A stretch of DNA of 64,000 nt from Singulisphaera sp. GP187 (GTDB lineage: Bacteria; Planctomycetota; Phycisphaerae; Phycisphaerales; SM1A02): NCBI GenBank assembly GCA_945868805.1, contig CAMBMO010000009.1:33311-97310 (forward strand), read 5' to 3'. The notes under the pieces are model-generated. The model did no database searches. It saw only the letters and a program-made list of their open reading frames with translations, and had not been told where the DNA came from. This document shows positions 1-8,322 of this stretch, in pieces. A program made the translations under genes and the position numbers. How positions within the stretch are numbered: position 1 is the first letter of the stretch; every line of letters starts with the position of its first letter.

Positions 1-368
1 AACTTGACCGCGATATCGCCGTTGCCGAGGACCTTCAACGGAAGCTTTCCATCGCGCACAAGACCGACACGAACGAGTCCATCGACATCAACCTGCGCGC
101 CTGTGGCGAAATGCTTGGCGAGTTCCGCGACATTGACGACGTGGTAGTCGACTCGAAAGTCCGCATTCGAAAATCCGCGCTTCGGAAACCGTCGGAGCAG
201 AGGCGTCGATCCGCCCTGATATCCGGGACGGCTCGTCCAACCCGCGCGACTCTTGGCGCCGTTGTGACCGCGACCGCTGGTTCCCCCCTTGCCACTTCCC
301 TCGCCGCGACCGACGCGCATGCGAAGCTTGTGCTTTCCAACTCGACTTGTGACATCATGAATCATCAT
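1..368 (-). CDS. rplO: 50S ribosomal protein L15 (uL15), truncated by window edge
   Basis: Manual minus-strand translation from ATG at 368: MMIHDVTSRVGKHKLRMRVGRGEGSGKGGTSGRGHNGAKSRAGWTSRPGYQGGSTPLLRRFPKRGF..., a classic L15 N-terminus. The frame is open to position 1 and is absent from the supplied ORF track. Confidence 0.93.
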   Translation of the reverse strand, partial: MMIHDVTSRVGKHKLRMRVGRGEGSGKGGTSGRGHNGAKSRAGWTSRPGYQGGSTPLLRRFPKRGFSNADFRVDYHVVNVAELAKHFATGAQVDVDGLVRVGLVRDGKLPLKVLGNGDIAVK

Positions 369-412
369 TGTTCGATACTCCTATCTAGAAAACTGAAAAG
401 TAACGCTACGTA

Positions 413-1240
413 TCAAGCCTGAACTGATGCGGATGAATCTCCAGACCCTGCATCCGACGCCGGTGCCGGTGCCGGGGCTGGTGCCGGGGCTGGTGCCGGT
501 GCTGGTGCTGCCGCCACCACTGGAGCATCGGCGATCGCTGACGGCGCGTGAGCATGCGGAGCACCTCGATCGCCACCATCACTGCGCGGGCGCCCGCCGC
601 CTGATCGACCGCCACCACCGAAGCCACGTCCGCCGCCACCGCCTCCACGTCGACGTTCATCGCCAACGGTGTTGACTGGAGCTGCGGCGCGCTCGCCGGA
701 TCGCTGTGAAGGCATCGCTGCGACTCCGCGAGCGATCGCGTCTTCGACAGTCGTTGTTCCGAGTGTGACACCGCGGAGTTGTTCGATACGTTCACGGGTT
801 CGAAGCGAGTCGAGCGCGACAAAAGTTGCCTTCACCAAGTTCTTGGCGTTCGTCGATCCGTACGCCTTCGTCAAGCAATCCTGCACACCAAGCATGTCAA
901 GCACGGCGCGAACGGATGCTCCCGCAATAACGCCCGTTCCGGGGCTCGCGGGCACCAATCGCACCGTCGAGGCACCGAAGCGACCCTCGACCGAATGCGG
1001 CAAGGTTCGACCCTGCAATGGATAGGCACGCAGTTTGCGACGACCTTCCCGCGTGGCCTTCTCAACGCTTGTGGGAACCTGGTTGCTCTTGGCGTAACCA
1101 ACGGCGACCTTTCCGTGTCGATCGCCGACGACGACGAGCGCTCCGAAACTGAAGCGCCGCCCGCCTGCGACAGTTGACGAGGTCCGGAAGACCTTTACTG
1201 TCGTTGCATCAATGCCACTGTCATCAAAGTTGTCGTTCAT
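413..1240 (-). CDS. rpsE: 30S ribosomal protein S5 (uS5) with a long Gly/Arg- and Ala-Pro-rich C-terminal tail
   Basis: S5 core (VKVFRTSSTVAGGRRFSFGALVVVGDRHGKVAVGYAKSNQVPTSVEKA...) in spc operon context; tail GGGGGGRGFGGGGRSGGGR...APAPAPAPAPAP. Confidence 0.96.
   Translation of the reverse strand: MNDNFDDSGIDATTVKVFRTSSTVAGGRRFSFGALVVVGDRHGKVAVGYAKSNQVPTSVEKATREGRRKLRAYPLQGRTLPHSVEGRFGASTVRLVPASPGTGVIAGASVRAVLDMLGVQDCLTKAYGSTNAKNLVKATFVALDSLRTRERIEQLRGVTLGTTTVEDAIARGVAAMPSQRSGERAAAPVNTVGDERRRGGGGGGRGFGGGGRSGGGRPRSDGGDRGAPHAHAPSAIADAPVVAAAPAPAPAPAPAPAPAPASDAGSGDSSASVQA
460..512. repeat. GCCGGT/GGGGCTGGT-type short tandem repeat encoding the Ala-Pro tail of S5
   Basis: Sequence reads ccggtgccggtgccggggctggtgccggggctggtgccggtgctggtgctg. 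Confidence 0.85.
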
Positions 1241-1289
1241 AGTTGTTCTCTGAAGCTTTCACTCGATCGAATCGATTGATTTCCGTTCG

Positions 1290-1664
1290 TCAAAACTTGA
1301 GACCTCCCGCTCGTGCGGCTTCGGCTAGTGCCTTGACCCGACCGTGATAGAGATAGCCACCTCGATCGAAGACGATTTGACTGATTCCCGCCTTGATCGC
1401 GCGTTGCGCCACAGCCTTTCCGACGGCGATTGCGGCATCTGAATTGCCGCCACTCTTGCCAGCACTACCGTCGGTCAGTTCGACATCCAACGAGGAAGCC
1501 GCGCAGAGCGTCTTTCCTGCGAGATCATCGATGATCTGAACATAGATGTGCCTCGGCGAACGAAAGACTGCAAGGCGAGGTCGCATGGGAGTCCCGCGAA
1601 TTGTCTTGCGAAGTCCCTTGCGTCGGCGACTGCGACGCGATCTTTTTTGTGTGCAAATGTCCAT
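1290..1664 (-). CDS. rplR: 50S ribosomal protein L18
   Basis: [31 protein letters not shown]...[36 protein letters not shown] motif; operon position. Confidence 0.96.
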   Translation of the reverse strand: MDICTQKRSRRSRRRKGLRKTIRGTPMRPRLAVFRSPRHIYVQIIDDLAGKTLCAASSLDVELTDGSAGKSGGNSDAAIAVGKAVAQRAIKAGISQIVFDRGGYLYHGRVKALAEAARAGGLKF

Positions 1665-1702
1665 GGTAATTCCTGTGGCTTTCTGTAAGTTTCACTCGCG
1701 CC

Positions 1703-2266
1703 TTAGGCGCCGAATGCCTTGCCCTTCTTCCGCTGAATCACTTCAGTGGAGTATTTGATGCCTTTTCCGTTGTATGGCTCTGGCTTGCGCTGACTTCGAA
1801 TCAAGCTCGCGAAGGCACCGACTTGCTGGGCGTCGACGCCTGAAATCGTGATGATCGTGTTGTTCTCGATCACGCAGGTCACGCCCTCTGGAACCATCAA
1901 CTCGATTGGATTGCAGAACCCGATCGAGAGGGTCAACTTCTTGCCCTGGAGCTTCGATGTCCATCCCACACCGATGACCTCGAGCTTCAGGGAGTAACCC
2001 TCCGCGACGCCCTTGACCATCTTGTTCAGGACGGCTCGCGTCGTACCCCAGTACGCCCGCCGATTCCCCTCGTCGATGCGACCCATATCGTCGAGCGTGC
2101 AGGTGATGGACTTGCTCTTGTCGTCGTACACAACGATCACTTCGGAGCGATAGACGAACGAGTTCTTGCCCTTTGGACCTTGAAAATCCACTGTCCGGGT
2201 CGCCGCGTTGACCGAGACTTTGACTGCGGCTGGGACGGCAATGAGTTGTTTTCCGATGCGGCTCAT
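1703..2266 (-). CDS. rplF: 50S ribosomal protein L6
   Basis: MSRIGKQLIAVPAAVKVSV... and EPYNGKGIKYSTEVIQRKKGKA. Confidence 0.97.
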   Translation of the reverse strand: MSRIGKQLIAVPAAVKVSVNAATRTVDFQGPKGKNSFVYRSEVIVVYDDKSKSITCTLDDMGRIDEGNRRAYWGTTRAVLNKMVKGVAEGYSLKLEVIGVGWTSKLQGKKLTLSIGFCNPIELMVPEGVTCVIENNTIITISGVDAQQVGAFASLIRSQRKPEPYNGKGIKYSTEVIQRKKGKAFGA

Positions 2267-2301
2267 GGTGTTTCTTTCTGGGGTATTGATTCGAGTCTTC
2301 T

Positions 2302-2353
2302 TCTTGTAGCTAGTTCTTGTATCTAGTTCTTGTATCTAGTGCTTGTATTTAGC
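2302..2353. repeat. 4 x 13-bp tandem repeat (consensus TTCTTGTATCTAG) in the rpsH-rplF intercistronic gap
   Basis: ttcttgtagctag|ttcttgtatctag|ttcttgtatctag|tgcttgtatttag. Confidence 0.92.
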
Positions 2354-2393
2354 TTCGTTGTCTTTGCGTAAAGATCGTTGGGGCCTTGCTCGA

Positions 2394-2792
2394 TCACGAG
2401 ACGGCGCAGACAACCTCTCCGCCAACGCGCATTTCGCGTGCTCTGCGATCGCTCATGACTCCGTGACTGGTCGAGACCACCGTGATCCCGAGGCCTTCGA
2501 GCAACCGAGGCATCGCCTCCGCACCGCAATAGACGCGACAGCCCGAATGTGAAACCCGATCAATGCGATTGATGAGCGTCTCTCCGCGCGGTCCATATTT
2601 CAATTGGACGCGCAGGAGTCCCTGCCGACCATCTGGAATGACCTCGAATCCTGTGATGTAACCCTCGTCGCGCAATACCTCTAACACACCGCGGTTTAGG
2701 CGGTTATTGAGGCAGTTCACGCTCTTGCGGCGGATCGACACCGCATTACGGATGCGGGTCAACATATCGGCTGTGAGATCTTGAAGTGACAT
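2394..2792 (-). CDS. rpsH: 30S ribosomal protein S8
   Basis: MSLQDLTADMLTRIRNAVSIRRKSV...LGITVVSTSHGVMSDRRAREMRVGGEVVCAV. Confidence 0.97.
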   Translation of the reverse strand: MSLQDLTADMLTRIRNAVSIRRKSVNCLNNRLNRGVLEVLRDEGYITGFEVIPDGRQGLLRVQLKYGPRGETLINRIDRVSHSGCRVYCGAEAMPRLLEGLGITVVSTSHGVMSDRRAREMRVGGEVVCAVS

Positions 2793-2863
2793 GGATGGAT
2801 CCTTGAAAATGATTGACTGACACGGACTGAGCCTAAAAAACTCACTAACACCTCACCAACACT

Positions 2864-3049
2864 TCACCACGATGCCTTGCGCATCCCTGGGATCATTCCC
2901 AGGAGCGCCAATTCGCGCAGCATGTGACGACTGATTCTGAACTTTCGGTAATACGAACGAGGATGGCCAGTGATCTCGCAGCGATTTCGCTTGCGAGTCG
3001 AGAACTTCGGCGTGGCCTTCATCTTTGCGAATACTCGTTTGCTTGCCAT
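2864..3049 (-). CDS. rpsN: 30S ribosomal protein S14 (uS14), short form with degenerate zinc ligands
   Basis: 61 aa; ...[41 protein letters not shown], diagnostic S14 C-terminus. Confidence 0.95.
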   Translation of the reverse strand: MASKRVFAKMKATPKFSTRKRNRCEITGHPRSYYRKFRISRHMLRELALLGMIPGMRKASW

Positions 3050-3058
3050 GGGGCTCCT

Positions 3059-3742
3059 TTAGACAGCGGGCGACGACGGGGGCGACAACGGGGGTGATGA
3101 CGGGGGTGACAACTTCGGTGACGACACTTCTGGTTTCACGAATGGCATCCCAAGCTCGGCCAGGACAAGCCGGCTCTTCTTTGGGTCGCTCCGCGAAAAA
3201 ACAATGTTGATGTTCATACCGTGCGTGTGATTGACGGCTGCCATATTGATTTCCGGCCAAACCGCCTGTTCAGTCAATCCCATGCCGAAGTTTCCTTGGC
3301 GATCGAAGGTCTTGTCCGAAACTCCGCGGAAGTCCTTGATACGAGGCATCGCGAGATTGATCAGACGATCGAGAAAGTTCCACATCCGCTCGCGCCTGAG
3401 TGTCACCATGAATGCACTCGGCGCGCCCTCTCGAACCTTGAAGTTCGAGACAGCTTTCTTCGCGATCAACATGATTGGCTTCTGACCAGAAATCGTCGAA
3501 AGGGTGCTGACCACGGCATCGCGATACTCAGGCTTGAGCTTCTGATTCTCAAGGTGTCGACCGACTCCAACATTGATTATGACCTTCTGAATGCGTGGCA
3601 ATTGATGGGCATTCTTCATGCCGAATTCCGTCAGCACGCGTGGCGAGACTTCATCGCGATAAACCCGACGGAGTCGCGGCTCTGGAAGCGACGCAGGAAC
3701 TTCTTTTTTCTTGTTTGTCGTTGTCATAAATTGCTCCTTCAA
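3059..3742 (-). CDS. rplE: 50S ribosomal protein L5 with Ser/Pro-rich C-terminal extension
   Basis: PRIQKVIINVGVG...KPIMLIAKKAVSNFKVREGAPSAFMVTLRRERMWNFLDRLINLAMPRIKDFRGVS; start may be the internal ATG 15 nt downstream (MTTTNKKK). Confidence 0.97.
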   Translation of the reverse strand: MKEQFMTTTNKKKEVPASLPEPRLRRVYRDEVSPRVLTEFGMKNAHQLPRIQKVIINVGVGRHLENQKLKPEYRDAVVSTLSTISGQKPIMLIAKKAVSNFKVREGAPSAFMVTLRRERMWNFLDRLINLAMPRIKDFRGVSDKTFDRQGNFGMGLTEQAVWPEINMAAVNHTHGMNINIVFSRSDPKKSRLVLAELGMPFVKPEVSSPKLSPPSSPPLSPPSSPAV

Positions 3743-4080
3743 CCCTTCCGCTTCGTGGCGCCACGCAACACATGCAGTTCACTGCCATTGCGCGTGGCAA
3801 TCCGTACTTTCGAACCATCGGCCTTTGTGACGAATCGAACCCGTGATGGCTTTCCATCGACCACCGGGCTGACATTCGAAATGTGAATCGAAAGTTCCTT
3901 CTCGATCACTGATCCCTTCGGTTGCTGCTGGGTTGCCTTCATGTTGCGTCTCCGCACATTGACACCCTTGACAATCACGCGCATCGACTTGAGATTGACT
4001 GTGAGGATCTCGCCAGATTCACCGCGGTGATTACCCGATGTGACCAGCACGACATCGCCTTTTTTTACATGGAGTGGCAT
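3739..4080 (-). CDS. rplX: 50S ribosomal protein L24
   Basis: MPLHVKKGDVVLVTSGNHRGESGEILTVNLKSMRVIVKGVNVRRRNMKATQQQPKGSVIEKELSIHISNV. Confidence 0.95.
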   Translation of the reverse strand: MPLHVKKGDVVLVTSGNHRGESGEILTVNLKSMRVIVKGVNVRRRNMKATQQQPKGSVIEKELSIHISNVSPVVDGKPSRVRFVTKADGSKVRIATRNGSELHVLRGATKRKG

Positions 4081-4084
4081 GGGA

Positions 4085-4471
4085 TTAGACAACCTCTGGC
4101 GCAAGGGAAACAATTTTCATGTAGTTCTTTTCCCGAAGTTCACGTGCGACTGCGCCGAAGATACGCGTGCCCTTGGGATTACCATCGTCATCGATTAGAA
4201 CGCATGCGTTCGAATCAAATCGGACATACGACCCGTCGTTTCGACGCACGGGATACTTGACGCGGACGATGACAGCCAGAGCCTTATCGCCCGACTTGAC
4301 ATCTCCGTTGGCGATCGCAGCTTTGATCGCGACCCGAACTCTGTCGCCTACCGACATCGACAGGCGTGTGAATCGACCACGAGCGGTGCTCGCACCGAGC
4401 ACGCCGATCACCATGGCCTCGCGTGCGCCGCTATTGTCGGCGACTTCAAGTCTGCTTTCTTTTTGAATCAT
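4085..4471 (-). CDS. rplN: 50S ribosomal protein L14
   Basis: [26 protein letters not shown]...[33 protein letters not shown]. Confidence 0.97.
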   Translation of the reverse strand: MIQKESRLEVADNSGAREAMVIGVLGASTARGRFTRLSMSVGDRVRVAIKAAIANGDVKSGDKALAVIVRVKYPVRRNDGSYVRFDSNACVLIDDDGNPKGTRIFGAVARELREKNYMKIVSLAPEVV

Positions 4472-4513
4472 CTGAGTGTTCTCCGTTAACCTTCTAAAAC
4501 TTGTTTCACAAAC

Positions 4514-4861
4514 TTACTTCTTGTCTGGTCGCTCGCTAACGCTCGTCGCCACGGGAACCGCCTCGCCGTAGACAACTTCTGTCTTGAGTGGCGCGTGTTC
4601 CACGATTCGAACGAGCGCCCATCGCTTGGTTCGAGAGACTGGTCTGCACTCGGCGATCTCGACACGATCGCCCATATGCGACTCGTTCGATTCGTCGTGA
4701 ACATGGAGCACGGTGCGCTGACGAACATACTTGCCATATCGCGGGTGACGAGCAGAGTAGGAAATCACGACGCGACGGGTTCGATCCTGACCATCTCGGT
4801 CGACCATGCCGACGAGACGAGGACTCGTGGGGGGAATCACCACTGGGGACTTGCGACTCAA
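4514..4861 (-). CDS. rpsQ: 30S ribosomal protein S17
   Basis: LVGMVDRDGQDRTRRVVISYSARHPRYGKYVRQRTVLHVHDESNESHMGDRVEIAECRPVSRTKRWALVRIVE. Confidence 0.95.
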   Translation of the reverse strand: MSRKSPVVIPPTSPRLVGMVDRDGQDRTRRVVISYSARHPRYGKYVRQRTVLHVHDESNESHMGDRVEIAECRPVSRTKRWALVRIVEHAPLKTEVVYGEAVPVATSVSERPDKK

Positions 4862-5142
4862 GACTTCACCTGCTTTCGTGCGACTGGTTTACGGGCGACT
4901 GGTTTACGAAGGGCTGGGGACTTGGCAACAGTTGTCGCGGGTGAACGACTACCCACGACTCGACGGGTCGACACTTCTGTCAAAAGCCGAGCGAGATCGC
5001 CACGTAGCTTTCCGAACTGCGAAGAGTCCTTCACTTTTTCTGTGACGACTTGGGAACGCAGGTGGAAGATCGCGCGACGAACTCGGGTGCTTTCAACCCC
5101 GAGTTCTTCGTCGTTCAATTTCCTGATTTCATTCATATCCAT
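4858..5142 (-). CDS. rpmC: 50S ribosomal protein L29 with basic/Pro C-terminal extension
   Basis: MNEIRKLNDEELGVESTRVRRAIFHLRSQVVTEKVKDSSQFGKLRGDLARLLTE...; ATG at 5142 or 5136; operon position. Confidence 0.9.
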   Translation of the reverse strand: MDMNEIRKLNDEELGVESTRVRRAIFHLRSQVVTEKVKDSSQFGKLRGDLARLLTEVSTRRVVGSRSPATTVAKSPALRKPVARKPVARKQVKS

Positions 5143-5191
5143 GATTCGGTTCCTTACTGGTGAATGCTTGCTAATTGACCGTGACTTCGAA

Positions 5192-5611
5192 TTACACCGC
5201 GAGACGCCGCGAGACCATCCTGCATCGAACCGGCATCTTGTGCGCCACGCGCGCAAGCGCCTGCTTCGCGAGATCTTCCGGGACTCCTTCGACTTCGAAG
5301 AGAATCGTTCCGGGCTTCACGCGCGCTGCCCAATACTCCACTTCCGCCTTTCCAGTACCCATTCGAGTTTCCAATGGCTTCTTCGAAATCGGCTTTTCAG
5401 GGAAGACTCGGATGTAGAGCTTTCCTTGACGACGAAGGAAGTGCTGCGCCGCGATACGACCCGCGTCGATCTGGCGACCGCTCAGCCACACCGTCCCCAA
5501 CGACTGCAAGCCGTAATCTCCGAACGCGACATAATTGCCGCGCGTCGCACAGCCCTTCATCTTGCCGCGCTGTTGCTTGCGGTACTTGACTCGTGATGGA
5601 AGTAGTTTCAT
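5192..5611 (-). CDS. rplP: 50S ribosomal protein L16
   Basis: MKLLPSRVKYRKQQRGKMKGCATRGNYVAFGDYGLQSL...RMGTGKAEVEYWAARVKPGTILFEVEGV. Confidence 0.97.
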   Translation of the reverse strand: MKLLPSRVKYRKQQRGKMKGCATRGNYVAFGDYGLQSLGTVWLSGRQIDAGRIAAQHFLRRQGKLYIRVFPEKPISKKPLETRMGTGKAEVEYWAARVKPGTILFEVEGVPEDLAKQALARVAHKMPVRCRMVSRRLAV

Positions 5612-5673
5612 TGCTTATCTCTCAAGGAAGTAAAGAGCGTGAGTGAAGGTCATTGGGTTCGATACGAAGCGAA

Positions 5674-6381
5674 TCAGCGACGTCCTCGTGCACGAGCCTT
5701 GCCGCCCGCTGCGGTGGACTGGTACTCGGGCTGGGTTTCCTGCGCTGAATACATCCCGCGGTAGACCCAGACCTTTACTCCGAGCGCTCCGTAGGTTGTG
5801 AATGAATGGGCGAGTGCGTAGTCGACATGGGCCTGAAGAGTCGACCGAGGAATCGATCCAAGTCTCATGTCCAGCGTTCGACTCATTTCTGCGCCACCCA
5901 AACGACCCGCCAGGAGAATGCGAATGCCCTTCGCGCCGTTCTGCATCGCACTTTCGCAACGTTGCTTGATCAAGCGACGGAAGTTTGCGCGCTTCTTAAG
6001 TTGTTCGCCCATCGTCTCGGCGATCAGGCGTGCGTCAATTTCTGGATTGCGGACTTCAACCACGCTGACGGCGACCTTGCGACTCGTGAGCGCTTGCAAT
6101 TCGTTGATCAGTTGCTCTTTGCCCGAACCCTTGAGTCCGAGCACTTGGCCTGGCCGCGCAGTCTTGATCACGACAGTCAGCTCTTCGCGAGTTCGCTCGA
6201 TCAGAATGTCACTGACAGCGGCAAACGGAGGAGTTCGGTTCAACCGCTTGTCGATGAACTTGTGGATCTTGTAATCCTCGACGAGCAACTCACCGAAGAG
6301 CGCCTTGGGGGCGAACCATCGGCTCTTGTGCGCCTCGGTGATTCCGACTCGAAAACCAAATGGATGTGTTTTTTGACCCAT
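5674..6381 (-). CDS. rpsC: 30S ribosomal protein S3
   Basis: MGQKTHPFGFRVGITEAHKSRWFA...NGAKGIRILLAGRLGGAEMSRTLDMRLGSIPRSTLQAHVDYALA. Confidence 0.97.
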   Translation of the reverse strand: MGQKTHPFGFRVGITEAHKSRWFAPKALFGELLVEDYKIHKFIDKRLNRTPPFAAVSDILIERTREELTVVIKTARPGQVLGLKGSGKEQLINELQALTSRKVAVSVVEVRNPEIDARLIAETMGEQLKKRANFRRLIKQRCESAMQNGAKGIRILLAGRLGGAEMSRTLDMRLGSIPRSTLQAHVDYALAHSFTTYGALGVKVWVYRGMYSAQETQPEYQSTAAGGKARARGRR

Positions 6382-6392
6382 AATTTACGACC

Positions 6393-6764
6393 TCAGGATT
6401 TGCGCTCGGCGACGGTCACATAGATGTGGCATGTTCGCTTCTTGATTGCGTGAGAGCGCCCACGGTCTTTCGGCTGAAAGCGCTTGATGATTGGACCTTC
6501 GTCCACTTTGGTTTCCTTGATGAAGAGAGAACCGACATCGGCCGACCCTTCCTCTGCATTGGCAATGGCGCTCTTGAGAACGACCTTCACGAACACGGCG
6601 CCTCGGCGGGGACTGAAGTCGAGCGTCGACATCGCACTGGCGACATCGAGACCACGAATCATGTCAATGACAAGGCGGACTTTTCTCGGCGCGATTCGAC
6701 AGTGACGATGGGTCGCTGTGAACGCGTCTGGCGCTGCTTTGGTCTTTGTTTCGGTCTTTGCCAT
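6393..6764 (-). CDS. rplV: 50S ribosomal protein L22
   Basis: ATHRHCRIAPRKVRLVIDMIRGLDVASAMSTLDF...GPIIKRFQPKDRGRSHAIKKRTCHIYVTVAE. Confidence 0.96.
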   Translation of the reverse strand: MAKTETKTKAAPDAFTATHRHCRIAPRKVRLVIDMIRGLDVASAMSTLDFSPRRGAVFVKVVLKSAIANAEEGSADVGSLFIKETKVDEGPIIKRFQPKDRGRSHAIKKRTCHIYVTVAERKS

Positions 6765-6805
6765 GATTTCCTTCGGTGAATTCCAGTTCGTTCAGAGATT
6801 CAAGA

Positions 6806-7102
6806 TCAGCTCGAGGACTTCTCGCCGCCGGCGATGCCTTCCTTCTTATTGGTGTGACCGCGAAACGTTCGCGTCATCGAAAACTCGCCAAGCTTGTGTC
6901 CAACCATGTCTTCGGTGACGAAGACATCGATGAAAGCGCGACCATTGTGGACCGCGAAAGTCGTGCCGACAAATTCCGGCACAATCGTGCATGCTCGGCG
7001 CCATGTCTTAATGGGTTGCCGACGGCTACCAGGTTGAACTGCTTCGACCTTACGGAAGAGCTTCTCGTCGACTGCTGGACCTTTTTTCGATGATCGAGAC
7101 AT
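6806..7102 (-). CDS. rpsS: 30S ribosomal protein S19
   Basis: [22 protein letters not shown]...[49 protein letters not shown]. Confidence 0.97.
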   Translation of the reverse strand: MSRSSKKGPAVDEKLFRKVEAVQPGSRRQPIKTWRRACTIVPEFVGTTFAVHNGRAFIDVFVTEDMVGHKLGEFSMTRTFRGHTNKKEGIAGGEKSSS

Positions 7103-7168
7103 GTTCGTGATCTCCTGAGTGCTGAAACTGATTCGACGCTTTGTTGATCCTGTGGATGAATCTTTGAA

Positions 7169-8023
7169 TTACACCTTCAATTGCCCGTAACGACGACTGA
7201 ATCGCCGACGGAGAATTCGCTCGTCACTCGCCTTGCCACGAAGTCGCGTGCGACCGCCCTTGGAGGGAGTGTTGCTTGCATTGGATGGAATCTGACCGCC
7301 CTTCGAGCGACCTTCACCACCTCCGTGCGGATGCTGATGATGGCTCATCGCCATTCCTCTGGTGCGCGGTCGTCGACCGAGCCATCGAGCGCGACCAGCC
7401 TTGCCCAACTTGACGAGTGCGTGATCCGCGTTGCCAACTGGGCCAATCGTTGCTCGGCAGTCGAGCGATACCTGGCGAATTTCACCAGATGGCATAACGA
7501 GCGTCGCGAATCGGCCTTCCTTGTTTGTCAGTCGAGCTGACATTCCCGCCGATCGAACCATCTGAGCACCGCGTCCCGGCGCCATCTCGATCGCGTGGAG
7601 TTCGAGTCCTGTTGGGATGTGACGAAGCGGCATGCAATTGCCGACATCTGGATCGATCTGCTTCGCGGAACTGAGAACCTTCGACCCAGCGCGAATCGCC
7701 TTTGGTGCAAGGATGTAACGAACCGTTCCGTCTTCGTACTTGAGCAGTGCCAAGTGGCATGTGCGATTTGGGTCGTATTCGATTCCAACCACCAACGCGG
7801 GCTCGTCGTCCTTCTGTCGGCGCCAGTCGATCATTCGATAGCGTCGCTTATGTCCGCCACCCTGTTGAATGACCGTCAATTTCCCTTGGCAGTTTCGACC
7901 ACCCGTCTTGTGCAACGGGCGAAGCAGACTCTTCTCGGGCTTGGTCTTCGTGACTTCGGCGTGGAGATTGACCGACGCATTGCGGCGGCTGTTCGTGATT
8001 GGTTTGTAAACGCGAATCGGCAT
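7169..8023 (-). CDS. rplB: 50S ribosomal protein L2
   Basis: MPIRVYKPITNSRRNASVN...GGGHKRRYRMIDWRRQKDDEPALVVGIEYDPNRTCHLALLKYEDG...GVAMSHHQHPHGGGEGRSKGG-like C-terminus. Confidence 0.97.
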   Translation of the reverse strand: MPIRVYKPITNSRRNASVNLHAEVTKTKPEKSLLRPLHKTGGRNCQGKLTVIQQGGGHKRRYRMIDWRRQKDDEPALVVGIEYDPNRTCHLALLKYEDGTVRYILAPKAIRAGSKVLSSAKQIDPDVGNCMPLRHIPTGLELHAIEMAPGRGAQMVRSAGMSARLTNKEGRFATLVMPSGEIRQVSLDCRATIGPVGNADHALVKLGKAGRARWLGRRPRTRGMAMSHHQHPHGGGEGRSKGGQIPSNASNTPSKGGRTRLRGKASDERILRRRFSRRYGQLKV

Positions 8024-8043
8024 TGTTGAGTTCTCCAGTTCGA

Positions 8044-8322
8044 TCAGAAGAGTTCGATTCGGTCCTCAGGATGCACGCGAACGACCGCATGCTTGACCCA
8101 CTTGCCTGGAATCAGTCCAAATTTCGCACGGCGATCCTCGCCCTTGCGATTCATGACGCTGACTCCGAGGACACGCACCTTGTAGAGCGTCACGATGGCG
8201 GACTTCACATCTGTCTTGTTGGCGCGCTTGTCGATCTCAAAGGTGTAGCGATTGACATCACTCGCGGCTCCGTTCGCCTTCTCGGTAATCAGTGGACGAC
8301 GAATGACTTCAGTCGGATTCAT
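8044..8322 (-). CDS. rplW: 50S ribosomal protein L23
   Basis: MNPTEVIRRPLITEKANGAASDVNRYTFEIDKRANKTDVKSAIVTLYKVRVLGVSVMNRKG; ATGA overlap with rplD stop. Confidence 0.95.
   Translation of the reverse strand: MNPTEVIRRPLITEKANGAASDVNRYTFEIDKRANKTDVKSAIVTLYKVRVLGVSVMNRKGEDRRAKFGLIPGKWVKHAVVRVHPEDRIELF

Noticed and set aside
35-358. 107-aa minus ORF listed in the track
   Set aside because: Different frame from the real rplO, whose translation matches L15 clearly.
3221-3886. 221-aa + strand ORF antisense to rplE/rplX
   Set aside because: Opposite strongly supported r-protein genes; no recognisable motif.
4595-5596. 333-aa + strand ORF antisense to rpsQ/rpmC/rplP
   Set aside because: Lies wholly opposite certain r-protein genes; Arg/Ser-rich composition typical of antisense frames in GC-rich coding DNA.
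5806-6423. 205-aa + strand ORF antisense to rpsC
   Set aside because: Shadow ORF of rpsC; no start context or domain.
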